Made by a program: the position numbers and the translations under genes. DNA of 62,800 nt from Anaeromyxobacter oryzisoli. GTDB lineage: Bacteria > Myxococcota > Myxococcia > Myxococcales > Anaeromyxobacteraceae. Position 1 is the stretch's first letter; each line of letters opens with the position of its first letter. The notes beneath the pieces were generated by a model. The model did no database searches. It saw nothing but the letters and a program-made list of their open reading frames with translations, and was not told the origin of the DNA. Of this stretch, positions 36,536-46,186 are shown one piece after another. The DNA lies in contig NZ_JALCZA010000020.1 of the NCBI RefSeq assembly GCF_022690765.1, positions 1-62,800 of the forward strand. The letters are read 5' to 3'.

Positions 36536-39085
36536 GTGATCGAGGCGTACCTGAAGCACGAGGCCGAGCGGAAGGCGCAGGGCATCCCCCCGAAGCCCCT
36601 CGATCCCGAGCAGACCCGCGAGCTCGTCAAGCTGCTCGAGAACCCGCCGAAGGGGCAGGAGCAGTTCCTGCTCGGGCTGATCCGCGATCGCGTGTCCCCC
36701 GGCGTCGATCCGGCCGCCGAGGTGAAGGCGGCGTTCCTCGCCGACGTCGTGGCCGGCAAGAAGAAGTGCCCGCTCATCTCCCGCAAGGACGCGGTGGAGC
36801 TGCTCGGCACGATGATGGGCGGCTACAACATCCCGGCGCTCGTCGCCGCGCTGAAGGACGCCGAGCTCGCCGACGCCGCCGTGAAGGCGCTGTCCCACAC
36901 GACCTACGTCTACGCTGCCTTCGACGACGTGCTCGCGCTGTCCAAGACCAACGCGGCCGCCAAGAAGGTGGTGGACTCCTGGGCGAAGGCCGAGTGGTTC
37001 ACCAACCGCCCCGCGTTCCCCGAGACCCTGAAGCTCAAGGTCTTCAAGGTGGACGGCGAGATCAACACCGACGACTTCTCGCCCGCCGGCGACGCCTCGA
37101 CGCGCCCGGACATCCCGCTCCACGCCCTCGCGATGGGCAAGACCCGCTTCAAGGGCGGCCTCGCCACGATCGCGCAGTTCCGCGCCGACGGCTTCCAGGT
37201 CGCCTTCGTGGGTGACGTGGTCGGCACCGGCTCCTCGCGCAAGTCGGCCTGCAACTCGGTCCTCTGGCACATCGGCGAGGACATCCCGTTCGTCCCGAAC
37301 AAGCGGCGGAGCGGCGTGATCATCGGCGGCGTCATCGCCCCGATCTTCTTCAACACCGCCCAGGACTCCGGCGCGCTCCCGATCCGGACCGACGTCACGA
37401 AGCTCAAGACGGGCGACGTGATCGTCGTGGACACGAAGAAGGGCGAGGTCCGGTCCGAGAAGGGGGAGGTCCTCTCCAACTTCAAGATCGAGCCGGTCAC
37501 CCTCGCGGACGAGTTCCGCGCCGGCGGCCGCATCCCGCTCATCATCGGCCGCGCCCTCACCGACAAGGCCCGCAAGGCCCTCGGGATGCCGGCGATCACG
37601 ATCTTCGCCGAGGTGAAGAACCCGCAGCCGAAGGCGGGCCAGGGCTTCTCGCTCGCCCAGAAGATCGTCGGCCGCGCGTGCGGCATCCCGGGCGCGCTGC
37701 CCGGCGGCTACTACGAGCCGAAGATGACGACGGTCGGCTCGCAGGACACCACCGGCCCGATGACGTCCGACGAGCTCAAGGAGCTGGCCTGCCTCAAGTT
37801 CCAGGCGCCGATGGTGATGCAGTCGTTCTGCCACACGGCGGCGTACCCGAAGCCGGCCGACGTGAAGATGCACAAGACGCTGCCCCAGTTCATCCAGGAG
37901 CGCGGCGGCGTGGCGCTCCGGCCCGGGGACGGCGTGATCCACTCGTGGCTCAACCGGCTCCTCCTCCCGGACACCGTCGGCACGGGCGGCGACTCCCACA
38001 CGCGGTTCCCGATGGGCGTCTCCTTCCCGGCGGGCTCGGGCCTCGTCGCGTTCGGCGCGGCGCTCGGCTTCATGCCCCTCGACATGCCGGAGTCCGTGCT
38101 GGTCCGGTTCAAGGGCCAGCTCAACCCCGGGATCACGCTGCGTGACGTGGTGAACGCGATCCCGCTCTGGGCGATCAAGAAGGGCCTCCTCACCGTCCCG
38201 AAGAAGAACAAGAAGAACGTCTTCAACGGCCGGATCCTCGAGATGGAGGGGCTGCCGGATCTCACCGTCGAGCAGGCGTTCGAGCTGACCGACGCGGCCG
38301 CGGAGCGCAGCGCCGCGGCGGCCTCGGTGGACCTCTCCGAGAAGAGCGTCGCGACCTACCTCCGGTCGAACGTGGCGCTCATGCGGAAGATGATCGCCGA
38401 CGGCTACGGCGCGAAGGAGACCCTCGAGAACCGCATCGCGGCCGTCGAGGCGTGGCTCGCGAAGCCGCAGCTCCTCCGCGCGGACAAGAACGCACAGTAC
38501 GCGGCGGTCATCGAGATCGACCTCGCGGAGATCACCGAGCCGATCCTCGCCTGCCCGAACGACCCGGACGACGTGAAGGTCCTCTCCGAGGTCGCCGGGA
38601 CGAAGATCGACGACGTGTTCCTCGGCTCCTGCATGACCAACATCGGCCACTTCCGTGCCGCCGGCGAGATCTGGCGGGGCGGCAAGTTCACCGGCACCGT
38701 CCGGACCTGGCTCTGCCCGCCGACGCGGATGGACCAGGCGGAGCTCAAGGGCGAGGCGTACTTCTCGGTCTACAGCGCCGTCGGCGCGCGGGTCGAGATC
38801 GCCGGCTGCTCGCTCTGCATGGGCAACCAGGCGCGCGTGCCGGACGGCGTGAACGTGTTCTCCACGTCCACCCGTAACTTCGACGACCGGATGGGCAACG
38901 GCGCGCGGGTGTTCCTCGGCTCCGCCGAGCTGGGCGCGGTGACGGCGAGCCTCGGGAAGCTCCCGACGCCGGCCGAGTACTTCGCCGCGTACCGCGAGAA
39001 GATCGCGCCGAAGGCGGCGCAGCTCTACCGGTACCTGCAGTTCGACGAGCTGCCCGAGTACAAGGGCCTCCGCGTCGTCGCGTAG
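36536..39085 (+). CDS. acnB: Aconitate hydratase B
   Basis: 849-residue AcnB (E. coli 865). The N-terminal HEAT-like domain begins [20 protein letters not shown]. The swivel domain precedes the catalytic core ([16 protein letters not shown]). The [4Fe-4S] cysteines are in [14 protein letters not shown] and [11 protein letters not shown], with SFCHTAAYP upstream. It isomerises citrate and isocitrate in the TCA cycle; AcnB apo-forms can also bind mRNA (family knowledge). The GTG start at 36536 is fixed by an AAGGAGGAG ribosome site 6 bases upstream and by the N-terminus. A hairpin terminator follows the stop. Confidence 0.97.
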   Translation: MIEAYLKHEAERKAQGIPPKPLDPEQTRELVKLLENPPKGQEQFLLGLIRDRVSPGVDPAAEVKAAFLADVVAGKKKCPLISRKDAVELLGTMMGGYNIPALVAALKDAELADAAVKALSHTTYVYAAFDDVLALSKTNAAAKKVVDSWAKAEWFTNRPAFPETLKLKVFKVDGEINTDDFSPAGDASTRPDIPLHALAMGKTRFKGGLATIAQFRADGFQVAFVGDVVGTGSSRKSACNSVLWHIGEDIPFVPNKRRSGVIIGGVIAPIFFNTAQDSGALPIRTDVTKLKTGDVIVVDTKKGEVRSEKGEVLSNFKIEPVTLADEFRAGGRIPLIIGRALTDKARKALGMPAITIFAEVKNPQPKAGQGFSLAQKIVGRACGIPGALPGGYYEPKMTTVGSQDTTGPMTSDELKELACLKFQAPMVMQSFCHTAAYPKPADVKMHKTLPQFIQERGGVALRPGDGVIHSWLNRLLLPDTVGTGGDSHTRFPMGVSFPAGSGLVAFGAALGFMPLDMPESVLVRFKGQLNPGITLRDVVNAIPLWAIKKGLLTVPKKNKKNVFNGRILEMEGLPDLTVEQAFELTDAAAERSAAAASVDLSEKSVATYLRSNVALMRKMIADGYGAKETLENRIAAVEAWLAKPQLLRADKNAQYAAVIEIDLAEITEPILACPNDPDDVKVLSEVAGTKIDDVFLGSCMTNIGHFRAAGEIWRGGKFTGTVRTWLCPPTRMDQAELKGEAYFSVYSAVGARVEIAGCSLCMGNQARVPDGVNVFSTSTRNFDDRMGNGARVFLGSAELGAVTASLGKLPTPAEYFAAYREKIAPKAAQLYRYLQFDELPEYKGLRVVA

Positions 39086-39110
39086 CGCGAGGCGGACGAG
39101 CTGAAGCGGG

Positions 39111-39147
39111 GGGCCGCGTCCGGCGACGGGCGCGGCCCTCTTGCTTT
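39111..39147 (+). terminator. Rho-independent-like terminator of acnB
   Basis: GGGCCGCG (39111-39118) pairs perfectly with CGCGGCCC (39131-39138) across a 12-base loop and is followed by TCTTGCTTT. It lies 26 bases after the acnB stop and just before the convergent ferritin-like gene. Confidence 0.75.
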
Positions 39148-39151
39148 ACAG

Positions 39152-39616
39152 CTAGATCCCCGCTCCCCGATCGAGCTCCCACAGCCGCTCGTCGAGCGCC
39201 CGCTCGATCCAGGCGAGGTGCCGCTGCTCGTCGGCGGAGCCGCGGCGGACGACCTCGAGCACGTCCGGGGGGAACGGCCGCGCGAGTGCGCGGGCGTAGG
39301 TCGAGGTGGTGAGCTGCTCGTTCGAGCGCATCGCCTCTAGGGCCTGCTGCGTCCCCAGGCGCGCCCGCAGCCCCGTCATCCCGCCGAGGAGCGTGCCCTT
39401 CACGTCCGGCTTCAGCTCGGGGGGCTCCCTGTTCATCCGGAGCAGCACCTGGGAGAGCTCCACCACGTGCCGCTGGTGGTCGAGCTTGAAGGTGGCGAGC
39501 TGGTGCGGGACGGTGCCCTCGCCGAGGGCACCGAGGGCCCGGTCGTAGGCGAGCACCGCGTCGGTGTCGAGCTGGAGCAGCTCTTCGAGCGCCTCGGCGA
39601 TCTCCTGGTTCGTCAT
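39152..39616 (-). CDS. Ferritin-like/DUF2383-type protein
   Basis: 154-residue all-helical protein of the ferritin-like superfamily. It has two helix pairs with acidic/His patterns: LLQLDTDAVLAYDRALGAL, FKLDHQRHVVELSQVL, and GSADEQRHLAWIERAL, close to the DUF2383/YciE-like stress group. The E/D-x-x-H spacing could bind a di-metal site. ATG 39616 has GGGAGGGG upstream. Probably a stress or metal-storage protein; biochemical role unproven. Confidence 0.7.
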   Translation of the reverse strand: MTNQEIAEALEELLQLDTDAVLAYDRALGALGEGTVPHQLATFKLDHQRHVVELSQVLLRMNREPPELKPDVKGTLLGGMTGLRARLGTQQALEAMRSNEQLTTSTYARALARPFPPDVLEVVRRGSADEQRHLAWIERALDERLWELDRGAGI

Positions 39617-39790
39617 CGGCCCCTCCCTCCTCGCGCGGTCCGAGGAGAAGCTGGGAACGCCGGCGACGCGGTGCAGCCCGCCGCCGGCCGCGCGGAGGGA
39701 GCGCCTCGCCGGAGGGCGGCGGCCGGCGGTGCACGGGCGCCGGGCCGCGCGGCGGACGGACGTGGGGAAGCTCGGCCGCATCCGCCCCCC

Positions 39791-39964
39791 GTGACCGTCA
39801 CCCGTGACCGTCACCGTCACCGGCCTCTCCGTGACCCGTGAACCGGGTTCCGTGGCCCGTGGCCCGGCTTCCGTGGTCCGACGGCGTCGGATCACGGGCC
39901 ACGCGCCACGGGAGGCCGGAGGCGGGCACGGGAAACGGTCACGGTGACGGGCACGGGCACGGGT
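39791..39964 (-). repeat. GTGACC-rich palindromic intergenic repeat, copy R2 (inverted)
   Basis: Reverse-oriented copy of the R1/R3 family. Its reverse complement runs CCGTGCCCG, CCTCCCGTGG, GTGATCCGACG-C-CGTCGGACC, GGGCCACGG, GGTTCACGG, CCGGTGACGG in the same order as R3. It contains the near-perfect central palindrome TCCGACG-G-CGTCGGA. It sits in the divergent space between the ferritin-like and NUDIX genes. Confidence 0.85.
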
Positions 39965-40011
39965 GCGGAAGGCCCCTTCCCGCGACCGCGTGCGGCGTGC
40001 ACCATGCACGC

Positions 40012-40689
40012 ATGCCGAAGGTGCGCGCCATCGAGATCGTCGAGGATTGCACGTCGCGGGCCCGTCTCGACGAGGGCTTCCTCCGGCTGAAGCGCCTCCG
40101 CGCGGTGAACCGCCGCGAGGACGGGAGCGCCTCGCCGGAGTACCGGATCGACGTCATCGACCGCCCGACGCTCGACGCGGTGGCGGTCTGCGTCTGGGCG
40201 CGGACCGCGCGAGGCGTGGAGGTCCTCACGCGCCGCGGGCTGCGCCCGGCGGCCTATTTCCGGCGAGGAAAGCGCACCGCGCTGCCGGAGCGGGAGTACC
40301 TGCTCGTCGAGGAGATCGTCGCCGGCGTGCTCGAGCCGGGCGAGCTCGGGCTCGAGGCGCTGCGGCAGCGAGGCGCCGAGGAGGTCCGCGAGGAGGCCGG
40401 CCTCGAGGTCGCGCCCGGCGCGCTGCGACCGCTCGGTGGCCCGTTCTTCGCGCTCCCCGGGATCTCCTCGGAGAAGATCCACCTCCTGGAGGTCGAGGTC
40501 CCCCGGCCGTCCGGACCGGACCGCCTCGACGCGCCGGGCGACGGCGACGGCTCGCCGCTCGAGGAGGGCGCGTCGCTCGAGTGGCGGACGCTCTCCGCCG
40601 CGCTCCGCGCGTGCGACGCCGGCGAGCTCGAGGACGCGAAGAGCGAGCTCGCGTTCCGGCGGCTCGCGGCGCGCCTCGGGGCCGGCTGA
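40012..40689 (+). CDS. NUDIX hydrolase
   Basis: 225-residue NUDIX-fold protein. The box is recognisable as GELGLEALRQRGAEEVREEAGLEV, with REEAGLEV carrying the metal-binding glutamates, although the first Gly lies in an unusual context. EYLLVEEIVAGVLEPGE upstream and LPGISSEKIHLLEVEV downstream resemble ADP-sugar pyrophosphatases (NudF-like). It hydrolyses a nucleoside-diphosphate linkage of unknown identity. ATG 40012 follows the R2 repeat; its stop codon is part of a perfect 15-bp palindrome. Confidence 0.8.
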   Translation: MPKVRAIEIVEDCTSRARLDEGFLRLKRLRAVNRREDGSASPEYRIDVIDRPTLDAVAVCVWARTARGVEVLTRRGLRPAAYFRRGKRTALPEREYLLVEEIVAGVLEPGELGLEALRQRGAEEVREEAGLEVAPGALRPLGGPFFALPGISSEKIHLLEVEVPRPSGPDRLDAPGDGDGSPLEEGASLEWRTLSAALRACDAGELEDAKSELAFRRLAARLGAG

Positions 40690-40719
40690 GAGCTCGTCGA
40701 AGAATTCGACGAGCTCTCA
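40687..40719 (+). terminator. Perfect 15-bp palindrome overlapping the NUDIX stop codon
   Basis: TGAGAGCTCGTCGAA (40687-40701) and TTCGACGAGCTCTCA (40705-40719) form a 15-bp perfect stem with a 3-base loop. The TGA stop is the first three bases. There is no T-run, so it may act as a bidirectional intrinsic hairpin, an mRNA 3'-end stabiliser, or both, between converging genes. Confidence 0.6.
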
Positions 40720-40760
40720 GGCCGACCCGCGTGAGCGGGGCGGCGGGGAGGACGCGAGAG

Positions 40761-40786
40761 GGCCCGACCGCGTGCGCGGCCGGGCC
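40761..40786 (-). terminator. GC hairpin after cytochrome gene
   Basis: GGCCCG (40761-40766) and CGGGCC (40781-40786), with inner CCGCG/CGCGG, form a strong stem 25 bases past the decaheme cytochrome stop at 40812. No T-run follows on the leftward strand. Confidence 0.4.
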
Positions 40787-40811
40787 CCCCTGCGCCCCCG
40801 GTGGGGGATCC

Positions 40812-43187
40812 CTACTGCGTCGTCACCGCCGCGGGCTCGGCGACCGGGTGGACCTTGTCCACCGGCGCCACCGCTCCAGCCCCCGTGCCGTGGCAGAGCT
40901 GGCAGTTCTGGTCGTTCGCCTGCGGACCGCCGGAGTGGTTGCAGTCCCCCGTCGCGGTGGCGTTGCACAGCCCGAGCCCGGCCGTGTTGTCGAAGTGCAC
41001 GCGGTCGTGGCACGCGGTGCAGACCGCGATGGTCTTCGGGATCCGGGTGTTGTCGGCGGGATTCGCGACGTCCGCGCCGGTGTCCACCGTCGTGTCATGC
41101 GCCACGGCCGGCAGCGGCGGCACGAACGTGGTGCCCTGGTGGCAGATCAGGCAGTTGCCAGGGTCGTTCGGGAAGCCGACCGGGAACGTGTTCGTCGAGC
41201 CGCCGAAGCCGATCACGACGAACGGGTTCTGGCGGATGCGATCCCCGTGGACGGCGTGGATCAGGACCTTGAAGTCGATCGGCGCCTCGGGCTTGAGGGG
41301 CGGCGGGCTCGACGCCGACTGGCTGGCGAGGCGCTGACCCTCGTCCGTGGCGTCGGGGTTGTGGCAGACCGCGCAGACCTGGGTCGTGCCGGTCCGGTTC
41401 GAGCCGTGCGCCGTGAGGAGGCTGTGGCAGGCGTTGCACTTCGCCGTCGCCACGACCACGCGCCGGGCGGGGCCGTTGGCCGCGCCGCTCGCGTCGTAAT
41501 ACTTCACGTCGTTCGTCACGGTGAGCCGGAGGAACGTCGTCGGGTTCACCTGGAACGCCGGGTGCCCCTCGATCGCGACCGTGAAGGAGCTCCCGGCGGG
41601 GACGGCCGTCGGCGACGTGACCTGGAACACACCCGCCTGGCCGGAGACCGGCGTCGCCGTGGCGAGGGCGTCGATCTGCACCGCCTGGCCGGGCGAGGGG
41701 CTGCTGCCGGTGAGCGTGCCGCTCCCGACGTTGGTGTAGTCCTCCGACGGCCAGCCGATGTCCACGAAGAGCCGGCTCGAGCCGGAGCCCGGGGTGGGCG
41801 GGGTCACCGTGGGGAACGCCCAGGGCGGGTCCACCGTGCCGCCGCCGGAGGCGTTGATCACGTAGGGCTTGTTGTTGTTGGTCGGATCGACCACGTGGAA
41901 CTGGACCACCGGCTTGCGGTCGGCGCCGAGCGAAACGGACGTGATCTCGTACTTGAACTTGGCGCTCTGGACCGCGACCTGGTTCGTGTGGACCGTCTTC
42001 ACCTCGTCCGGCGTGTGGCAGTTCGTGCACGCGGTGGCGGGGGTGATGTCCACGGGGTGGCGGCAGGGCGCGGTCACGCCCACCGCACAGACCGTCGTCG
42101 GGCCGCTCCCCGCGGTCGCGAACACGTTGTTGTCGTGGCAGGACGTGCACGCGGCCTCCGAAGGCGCGGTGTTCCAGCGATCGGCGTTCGCGCCCTGGTG
42201 ACACGCGGTGCAGTCGTCGATCGACCGCGGGAAGACGACGTCGCTGAAGTCCTGGACCGCGGAGGCCGGGATCGTCGCCGGGTTGCCCGGCGCGAAGCCC
42301 ACGATCTCGAACTTGCCGCCGCTCACCACGGACGGGAGGCTGCTGCCCCGGTGGATCTTGTGGACCATCACCTTGAAGTTCACGGTGTTGCCGGTCTCGG
42401 GGTCGGTGGTCTGGGGCGAGTGGCAGGTGATGCAGAGCTGCGTGCCGGTGCGGCGATCGTGCGCCTCGAGCGTGCCGTGGCAGACGTTGCACGCGCTGTC
42501 CTTCACCACCTCGAGCTTCTGCGCCGTGCCGCCGTTCGGGACGAAGTTGAAGGTCGAGTTCGCGGGGTGGCCGGGGTCGTTCGCCGTCGCCAGGGTCCGG
42601 GTCGCCCACATGCCGGCGGTCCAGGTCTTGGCGCGGTCGAGATCGGTCCGGGTGGGCGGCGCCGAGAACGTGTACTTGAAGACGCCGCTCCCCTGCGACA
42701 CGAGCCGCGCCGAGAGGTCCGGGTCGGCCGTCGGCGCGGCGTCCGCGATGGCCTGGTTCGCGCTCGGGAGCGCCGGCTGCTGCGCCGCGGCCCCCTCCTC
42801 CGGGATGAAGGGCTTGCCGGCGGTGCTGCGCTCGTACGCGGACAGGTAGTCACCGCTGTCCTGGAGCTGGGCGAGCATGAACCGGGGCGCGGTGGTCCTC
42901 GGCGCGACCGCCGGGGACGCGGCGCCGTTCTTGATCTCCTGGATGAGGTCGATCGGGTTGCCGGACTTGTCGGTCACCTTGAACGTGACCGAGGGTGCGC
43001 CGGTGGCGGGGACGTCCACCGACTGGATCGCGAGGTTCAGCTCACCGGGTTGCGCGGTCGGCGGGGGAGGCGTCGGCGGTGCGCCGCCGCCTCCTCCTCC
43101 GCCGCCGCAGCCGCCCAACGCCACGGCCGCGAAGAGTGCCCCCACCGTCGCCAGGAACGCGAATCCGCGCCACCATCGGTGTTGCAT
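40812..43187 (-). CDS. OmcA/MtrC-family decaheme c-type cytochrome lipoprotein
   Basis: 791-residue outer-surface cytochrome. The signal peptide ends in VALGGC followed by a Gly run, so it is lipidated. Ten CxxCH sites are visible in order: CNVCH, CITCH, CTACH, CTSCH, CTNCH, CNACH, CAVCH, CLICH, CTACH and CQLCH, arranged in two pentaheme blocks separated by a beta-rich domain, as in MtrC/OmcA. These proteins pass electrons from the periplasm to extracellular metals or minerals. ATG 43187 has GGGAGGA upstream. No porin (MtrB-like) or periplasmic decaheme gene is adjacent, so partners must be encoded elsewhere. The 296-base space upstream holds its promoter and that of the lyase gene. Confidence 0.93.
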   Translation of the reverse strand: MQHRWWRGFAFLATVGALFAAVALGGCGGGGGGGGAPPTPPPPTAQPGELNLAIQSVDVPATGAPSVTFKVTDKSGNPIDLIQEIKNGAASPAVAPRTTAPRFMLAQLQDSGDYLSAYERSTAGKPFIPEEGAAAQQPALPSANQAIADAAPTADPDLSARLVSQGSGVFKYTFSAPPTRTDLDRAKTWTAGMWATRTLATANDPGHPANSTFNFVPNGGTAQKLEVVKDSACNVCHGTLEAHDRRTGTQLCITCHSPQTTDPETGNTVNFKVMVHKIHRGSSLPSVVSGGKFEIVGFAPGNPATIPASAVQDFSDVVFPRSIDDCTACHQGANADRWNTAPSEAACTSCHDNNVFATAGSGPTTVCAVGVTAPCRHPVDITPATACTNCHTPDEVKTVHTNQVAVQSAKFKYEITSVSLGADRKPVVQFHVVDPTNNNKPYVINASGGGTVDPPWAFPTVTPPTPGSGSSRLFVDIGWPSEDYTNVGSGTLTGSSPSPGQAVQIDALATATPVSGQAGVFQVTSPTAVPAGSSFTVAIEGHPAFQVNPTTFLRLTVTNDVKYYDASGAANGPARRVVVATAKCNACHSLLTAHGSNRTGTTQVCAVCHNPDATDEGQRLASQSASSPPPLKPEAPIDFKVLIHAVHGDRIRQNPFVVIGFGGSTNTFPVGFPNDPGNCLICHQGTTFVPPLPAVAHDTTVDTGADVANPADNTRIPKTIAVCTACHDRVHFDNTAGLGLCNATATGDCNHSGGPQANDQNCQLCHGTGAGAVAPVDKVHPVAEPAAVTTQ

Positions 43188-43483
43188 GCGTCCTCCCTTC
43201 AGGTCCGGCCGTTCCACGCGCACGCGCACGACGGGCGCGCAGCGCCTCGTGCCAGGGTGCCTCTCGGCCGCGCGGGCGGCACCTCTCACGGTGGGGGCGC
43301 ACACACGAGGGCGTTGCGGAATACGATGGAAGAACCTGACGAAGGTCACGCCCTGGCGGCTCGCGGCTCGCGGCCCGGCCGACGGCACGGGCGCTCGCCC
43401 GGCGCCTTTCGCGGCGCGGCGCTCCGAACGTCCGCGCCTCTCGGCGCGCCTTCCCGTACACTGCGGGAGAACGGAGGACGCCG

Positions 43484-44908
43484 ATGACCGATCGCCGCCG
43501 CAGCCCCCGCCCCGCCCCCCGCACGCGGCTCGAGCGCGACACGATGGGAGAGGTGCCCGTCCCGGCGAGCGCGCTGTACGGCGCGCAGACGGCGCGGGCG
43601 GTCCGGAACTTCCCGATCTCCGGCCTGCGGGCGCACCCGGCGTACGTGGACGCGACGGTGCGCGTGAAGATCGCGGCGGCGCGGACCAACGCCCGGCTCG
43701 GCCTGCTCCCGCGCAGGAAGGCCCGCGCCATCGAGCAGGCGGCGAGGGAGATCCTCGCCGGACGGCACCGCGACCAGTTCGTGGTGGACGTGTACCAGGC
43801 CGGCGCGGGGACCTCGCACAACATGAACGTGAACGAGGTGCTCGCGAACCGCGCCGCGGAGCTGCTCGGCGGGCGGCGCGGGGACCGGGCGCTCGTCGAT
43901 CCGAACGACGACGTGAACATGGCGCAGTCCACGAACGACGTGGTGCCGACCGCGATCCGGCTCGCCGCCCTCGAGCTCGCCCCCGAGGTGCTCGCCGCGC
44001 TCGCCGCGCTCTCGGCGACGCTGGAGGAGAAGGCGCGCGCGTGGGACGGGATCGTGAAGTCCGGCCGGACCCACCTCATGGACGCGACGCCGATCCGGCT
44101 GGGGCAGGAGGTGTCGGGGTGGGCCTCCGCGCTCGCGGCGGCCGCCGGGCGGGTGCGGGACGCGCTCCCCGAGCTGTCGGTGCTCGGGATCGGCGGGACC
44201 GCGGTCGGCACCGGGCTGAACGCGGATCCCCGCTACGCCCGGCGCGTCGTCGCCGAGCTCGAGCGGCTCACCGGGATCCCGCTCACCCTCGCGTCCAACC
44301 CGTTCTACGCGATGCAGTCGCTCGCGCCGTTCGTCGCCCTCTCGGGCGCCCTCCGCGCCGCGGCGCTCGAGCTCGTCCGGATCGGCGGCGACGTCCGCCT
44401 CCTCGGGAGCGGCCCGAACACCGGCCTCGGGGAGCTGCGGGTGCCGGCGGTGCAGCCGGGGTCCTCGATCATGCCCGGGAAGGTGAACCCCTCGATGGCG
44501 GAGATGCTCGCGATGGTGTCGTACCAGGTGATCGCCCTGGACGCGGGGATCGCCTGGGCCGCGAGCGGCGGGCAGCTCGAGCTGAACGTGATGATGCCGC
44601 TCGTGGCGGCCGACCTCTGCCACGCCCTCCAGATCCTGGCGAACGCCGTCCGGGCGTTCGAGGAGCGGTGCGCCCGCGGCCTCGAGGCGAACGCGGAGCG
44701 GGCGCGGCACTACGCCGAGCGGACCGTCAGCCTCGCGACCGCGCTCGCCCCGCGGCTCGGCTACGCCGCCGCCGCCGAGATCGTGAAGACCTCGATCGCG
44801 ACGGGGCGCTCCATCGTCGAGCTGGCCGTCGAGGAGGGAGGCCTCGCGCCCGCGGAGGCGAGACGGATCCTCGACGCGGCCCGGCTCACGCGTCCGGGGA
44901 GGGCGTGA
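43484..44908 (+). CDS. Fumarase/aspartase-superfamily lyase
   Basis: 474-residue tetrameric lyase of the class II fumarase/aspartate ammonia-lyase family. Signatures are ERDTMGEVPVPASALYGAQT, AGTSHNMNVNEV, the catalytic-region SGRTHLMDATPIRLGQE, and GSSIMPGKVNPSMAEM. The NPSMAEM continuation and SALYGAQTARAV fit both aspartases and some class II fumarases, so the substrate (aspartate or fumarate/malate) is left open. ATG 43484 has GGAGGA upstream. A few basic N-terminal residues precede the conserved start. Confidence 0.85.
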   Translation: MTDRRRSPRPAPRTRLERDTMGEVPVPASALYGAQTARAVRNFPISGLRAHPAYVDATVRVKIAAARTNARLGLLPRRKARAIEQAAREILAGRHRDQFVVDVYQAGAGTSHNMNVNEVLANRAAELLGGRRGDRALVDPNDDVNMAQSTNDVVPTAIRLAALELAPEVLAALAALSATLEEKARAWDGIVKSGRTHLMDATPIRLGQEVSGWASALAAAAGRVRDALPELSVLGIGGTAVGTGLNADPRYARRVVAELERLTGIPLTLASNPFYAMQSLAPFVALSGALRAAALELVRIGGDVRLLGSGPNTGLGELRVPAVQPGSSIMPGKVNPSMAEMLAMVSYQVIALDAGIAWAASGGQLELNVMMPLVAADLCHALQILANAVRAFEERCARGLEANAERARHYAERTVSLATALAPRLGYAAAAEIVKTSIATGRSIVELAVEEGGLAPAEARRILDAARLTRPGRA

Positions 44909-45026
44909 GCAGGGGGGCAGGCGCCAGCAGGGACTCGCGAACGCGACCCTGCCCCGACCCCGACTCCACCCCGCGATCCATCGCGAAGTCCACCCGGGCG
45001 CGAACGGATGGTAGGCTCCGCGTCCC

Positions 45027-45572
45027 ATGGCCGCGACCATCCACTACTTCATGCTCCCCGAGGACGAGCGGGCGGTCTTCCGGCACCTCGCGCGCCGCGA
45101 CCTCACGCTGTACCCGGAGCTCGTCCCTCCCGGCTGGACGCCCCTGCCGGTCCGGGAGGAGTCGCTCGCCCAGCTCGAGGGGACGAGCTGGTACATGGCC
45201 GCGGAGCGGTTCGGGCCGGTGATCGTGCACCCGGTGAAGCGAGGGCCGGACAAGGGGCTGCTCGCGATCGAGGAGATCCCGTCCCCGGTCTTCCACTACG
45301 AGCGGTCGGTCCGGAACGACGCCGGTGAGCTCGTGGAGGGACGGCTCTGGGCCGAGCTCGACGTCACCGACGACCCGGGGGACCGCCGGGGGAAGCCGCA
45401 CGCGCTCAAGGCGGTCTTCGAGGAGGTCCACCACCTCTTCCGGAAGAGCTGGCGACGGAGCGATCCGAAGGGCTTCTGGGTCGGCCCCGCCGCCGCCGCC
45501 GCCTGGAAGCGCGGGGAGCTGGTCCTGCGCGAGGCGGGGCACAAGGGGCGCGAGATCGGGGTGTGGCGGTGA
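45027..45572 (+). CDS. Conserved-looking hypothetical protein
   Basis: 181-residue soluble protein, no signal peptide or membrane segment. It begins MAATIHYFMLPEDERAVFRH, contains several aromatic-rich patches (SPVFHYERSV, GFWVGPAAAAAWKRG), and is predicted mixed alpha/beta. I do not recognise a family. A weak GGTAGG lies before ATG 45027. It lies downstream of the lyase gene by 118 bases on the same strand; linkage is uncertain. Confidence 0.6.
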   Translation: MAATIHYFMLPEDERAVFRHLARRDLTLYPELVPPGWTPLPVREESLAQLEGTSWYMAAERFGPVIVHPVKRGPDKGLLAIEEIPSPVFHYERSVRNDAGELVEGRLWAELDVTDDPGDRRGKPHALKAVFEEVHHLFRKSWRRSDPKGFWVGPAAAAAWKRGELVLREAGHKGREIGVWR

Positions 45573-45667
45573 CGCCGCGCCCGCCCGCGGCGCGCTCGCC
45601 CGCGCCGCGCTTGCCCGGGGGCGCGGAGGCCGGGCGTTCCGCCCTCCGGATCGGGCGATCTCCACGG

Positions 45668-45696
45668 TTGACGCCGGGCGCTCGCCCCGGTACACG
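45668..45696 (+). promoter_or_regulatory. Sigma-70-like promoter of small secreted protein/tRNA unit
   Basis: TTGACG (45668-45673), 17-base spacer, TACACG (45691-45696). Transcription would begin about 6-8 bases downstream, essentially at the GTG start 45707, giving a leaderless message. A second strong match, TTGACT (45701-45706), 18 bases, TATAAG (45725-45730), overlaps the first codons and could serve the downstream tRNAs. Confidence 0.5.
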
Positions 45697-45706
45697 GTGC
45701 TTGACT

Positions 45707-46048
45707 GTGCCCCGTTTTGCTCGCTATAAGGCCGCCCTCGTCGCGGTCTTCGCGGTGGTCCCGGGGCTCGCCCTCGCCGAGGTGAAGGTGGCGGGCGCGA
45801 TGCTCCCGGACGGCGCGGAGAAGGTCGCGGTGAACCGGTACCGGGTTCCCAGGACCTACGAGGAGACGCTGAAGTTCTTTCGCCAGACGTACGGCGCCCG
45901 GTACACGAGAAGGCCGATCGCCGATCAGCCCGGCGTGAAGGCGGTGCACATCGACAACCCGGACGCCAGACCGGGGCAGTGGGAAGGGCTGAACGTGTAC
46001 GAGCTGAAGGGCGAGACCCGCGTCTTCGTGCTCGTGAAGGAGAGATGA
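45707..46048 (+). CDS. Small secreted protein, unknown
   Basis: 113-residue protein with an N-terminal signal (VPRFARYKAALVAVFAVVPG, cleavage near LALAE). The mature part is about 85 residues, including RTYEETLKFFRQTYGARYTRRP and VYELKGETRVFVLVKE. No known family. GTG 45707 is the only start codon upstream of the signal; it has no Shine-Dalgarno, consistent with leaderless translation. The stop is 4 bases before tRNA-Gln, so the transcript probably continues into both tRNAs. Confidence 0.6.
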   Translation: MPRFARYKAALVAVFAVVPGLALAEVKVAGAMLPDGAEKVAVNRYRVPRTYEETLKFFRQTYGARYTRRPIADQPGVKAVHIDNPDARPGQWEGLNVYELKGETRVFVLVKER

Positions 46049-46052
46049 GTAT

Positions 46053-46126
46053 TGGGGGATCGTCTAATGGCAGGACGCCAGACTCTGGATCTGGCTATCT
46101 AGGTTCGAATCCTAGTCCCCCAGCCA
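46053..46126 (+). tRNA. tRNA-Gln(CTG)
   Basis: Acceptor strands TGGGGGA (46053-46059) and TCCCCCA (46116-46122), discriminator G, encoded CCA. The anticodon arm is CCAGA-CTCTGGA-TCTGG (anticodon CTG) and the T-loop is TTCGAAT. All arms pair. Confidence 0.95.
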
Positions 46127-46186
46127 CTTCATGCAGCATCGGACGTTGACTGCCACAGCGTCCGAGGATAAAGAAGCGAAACCTCT

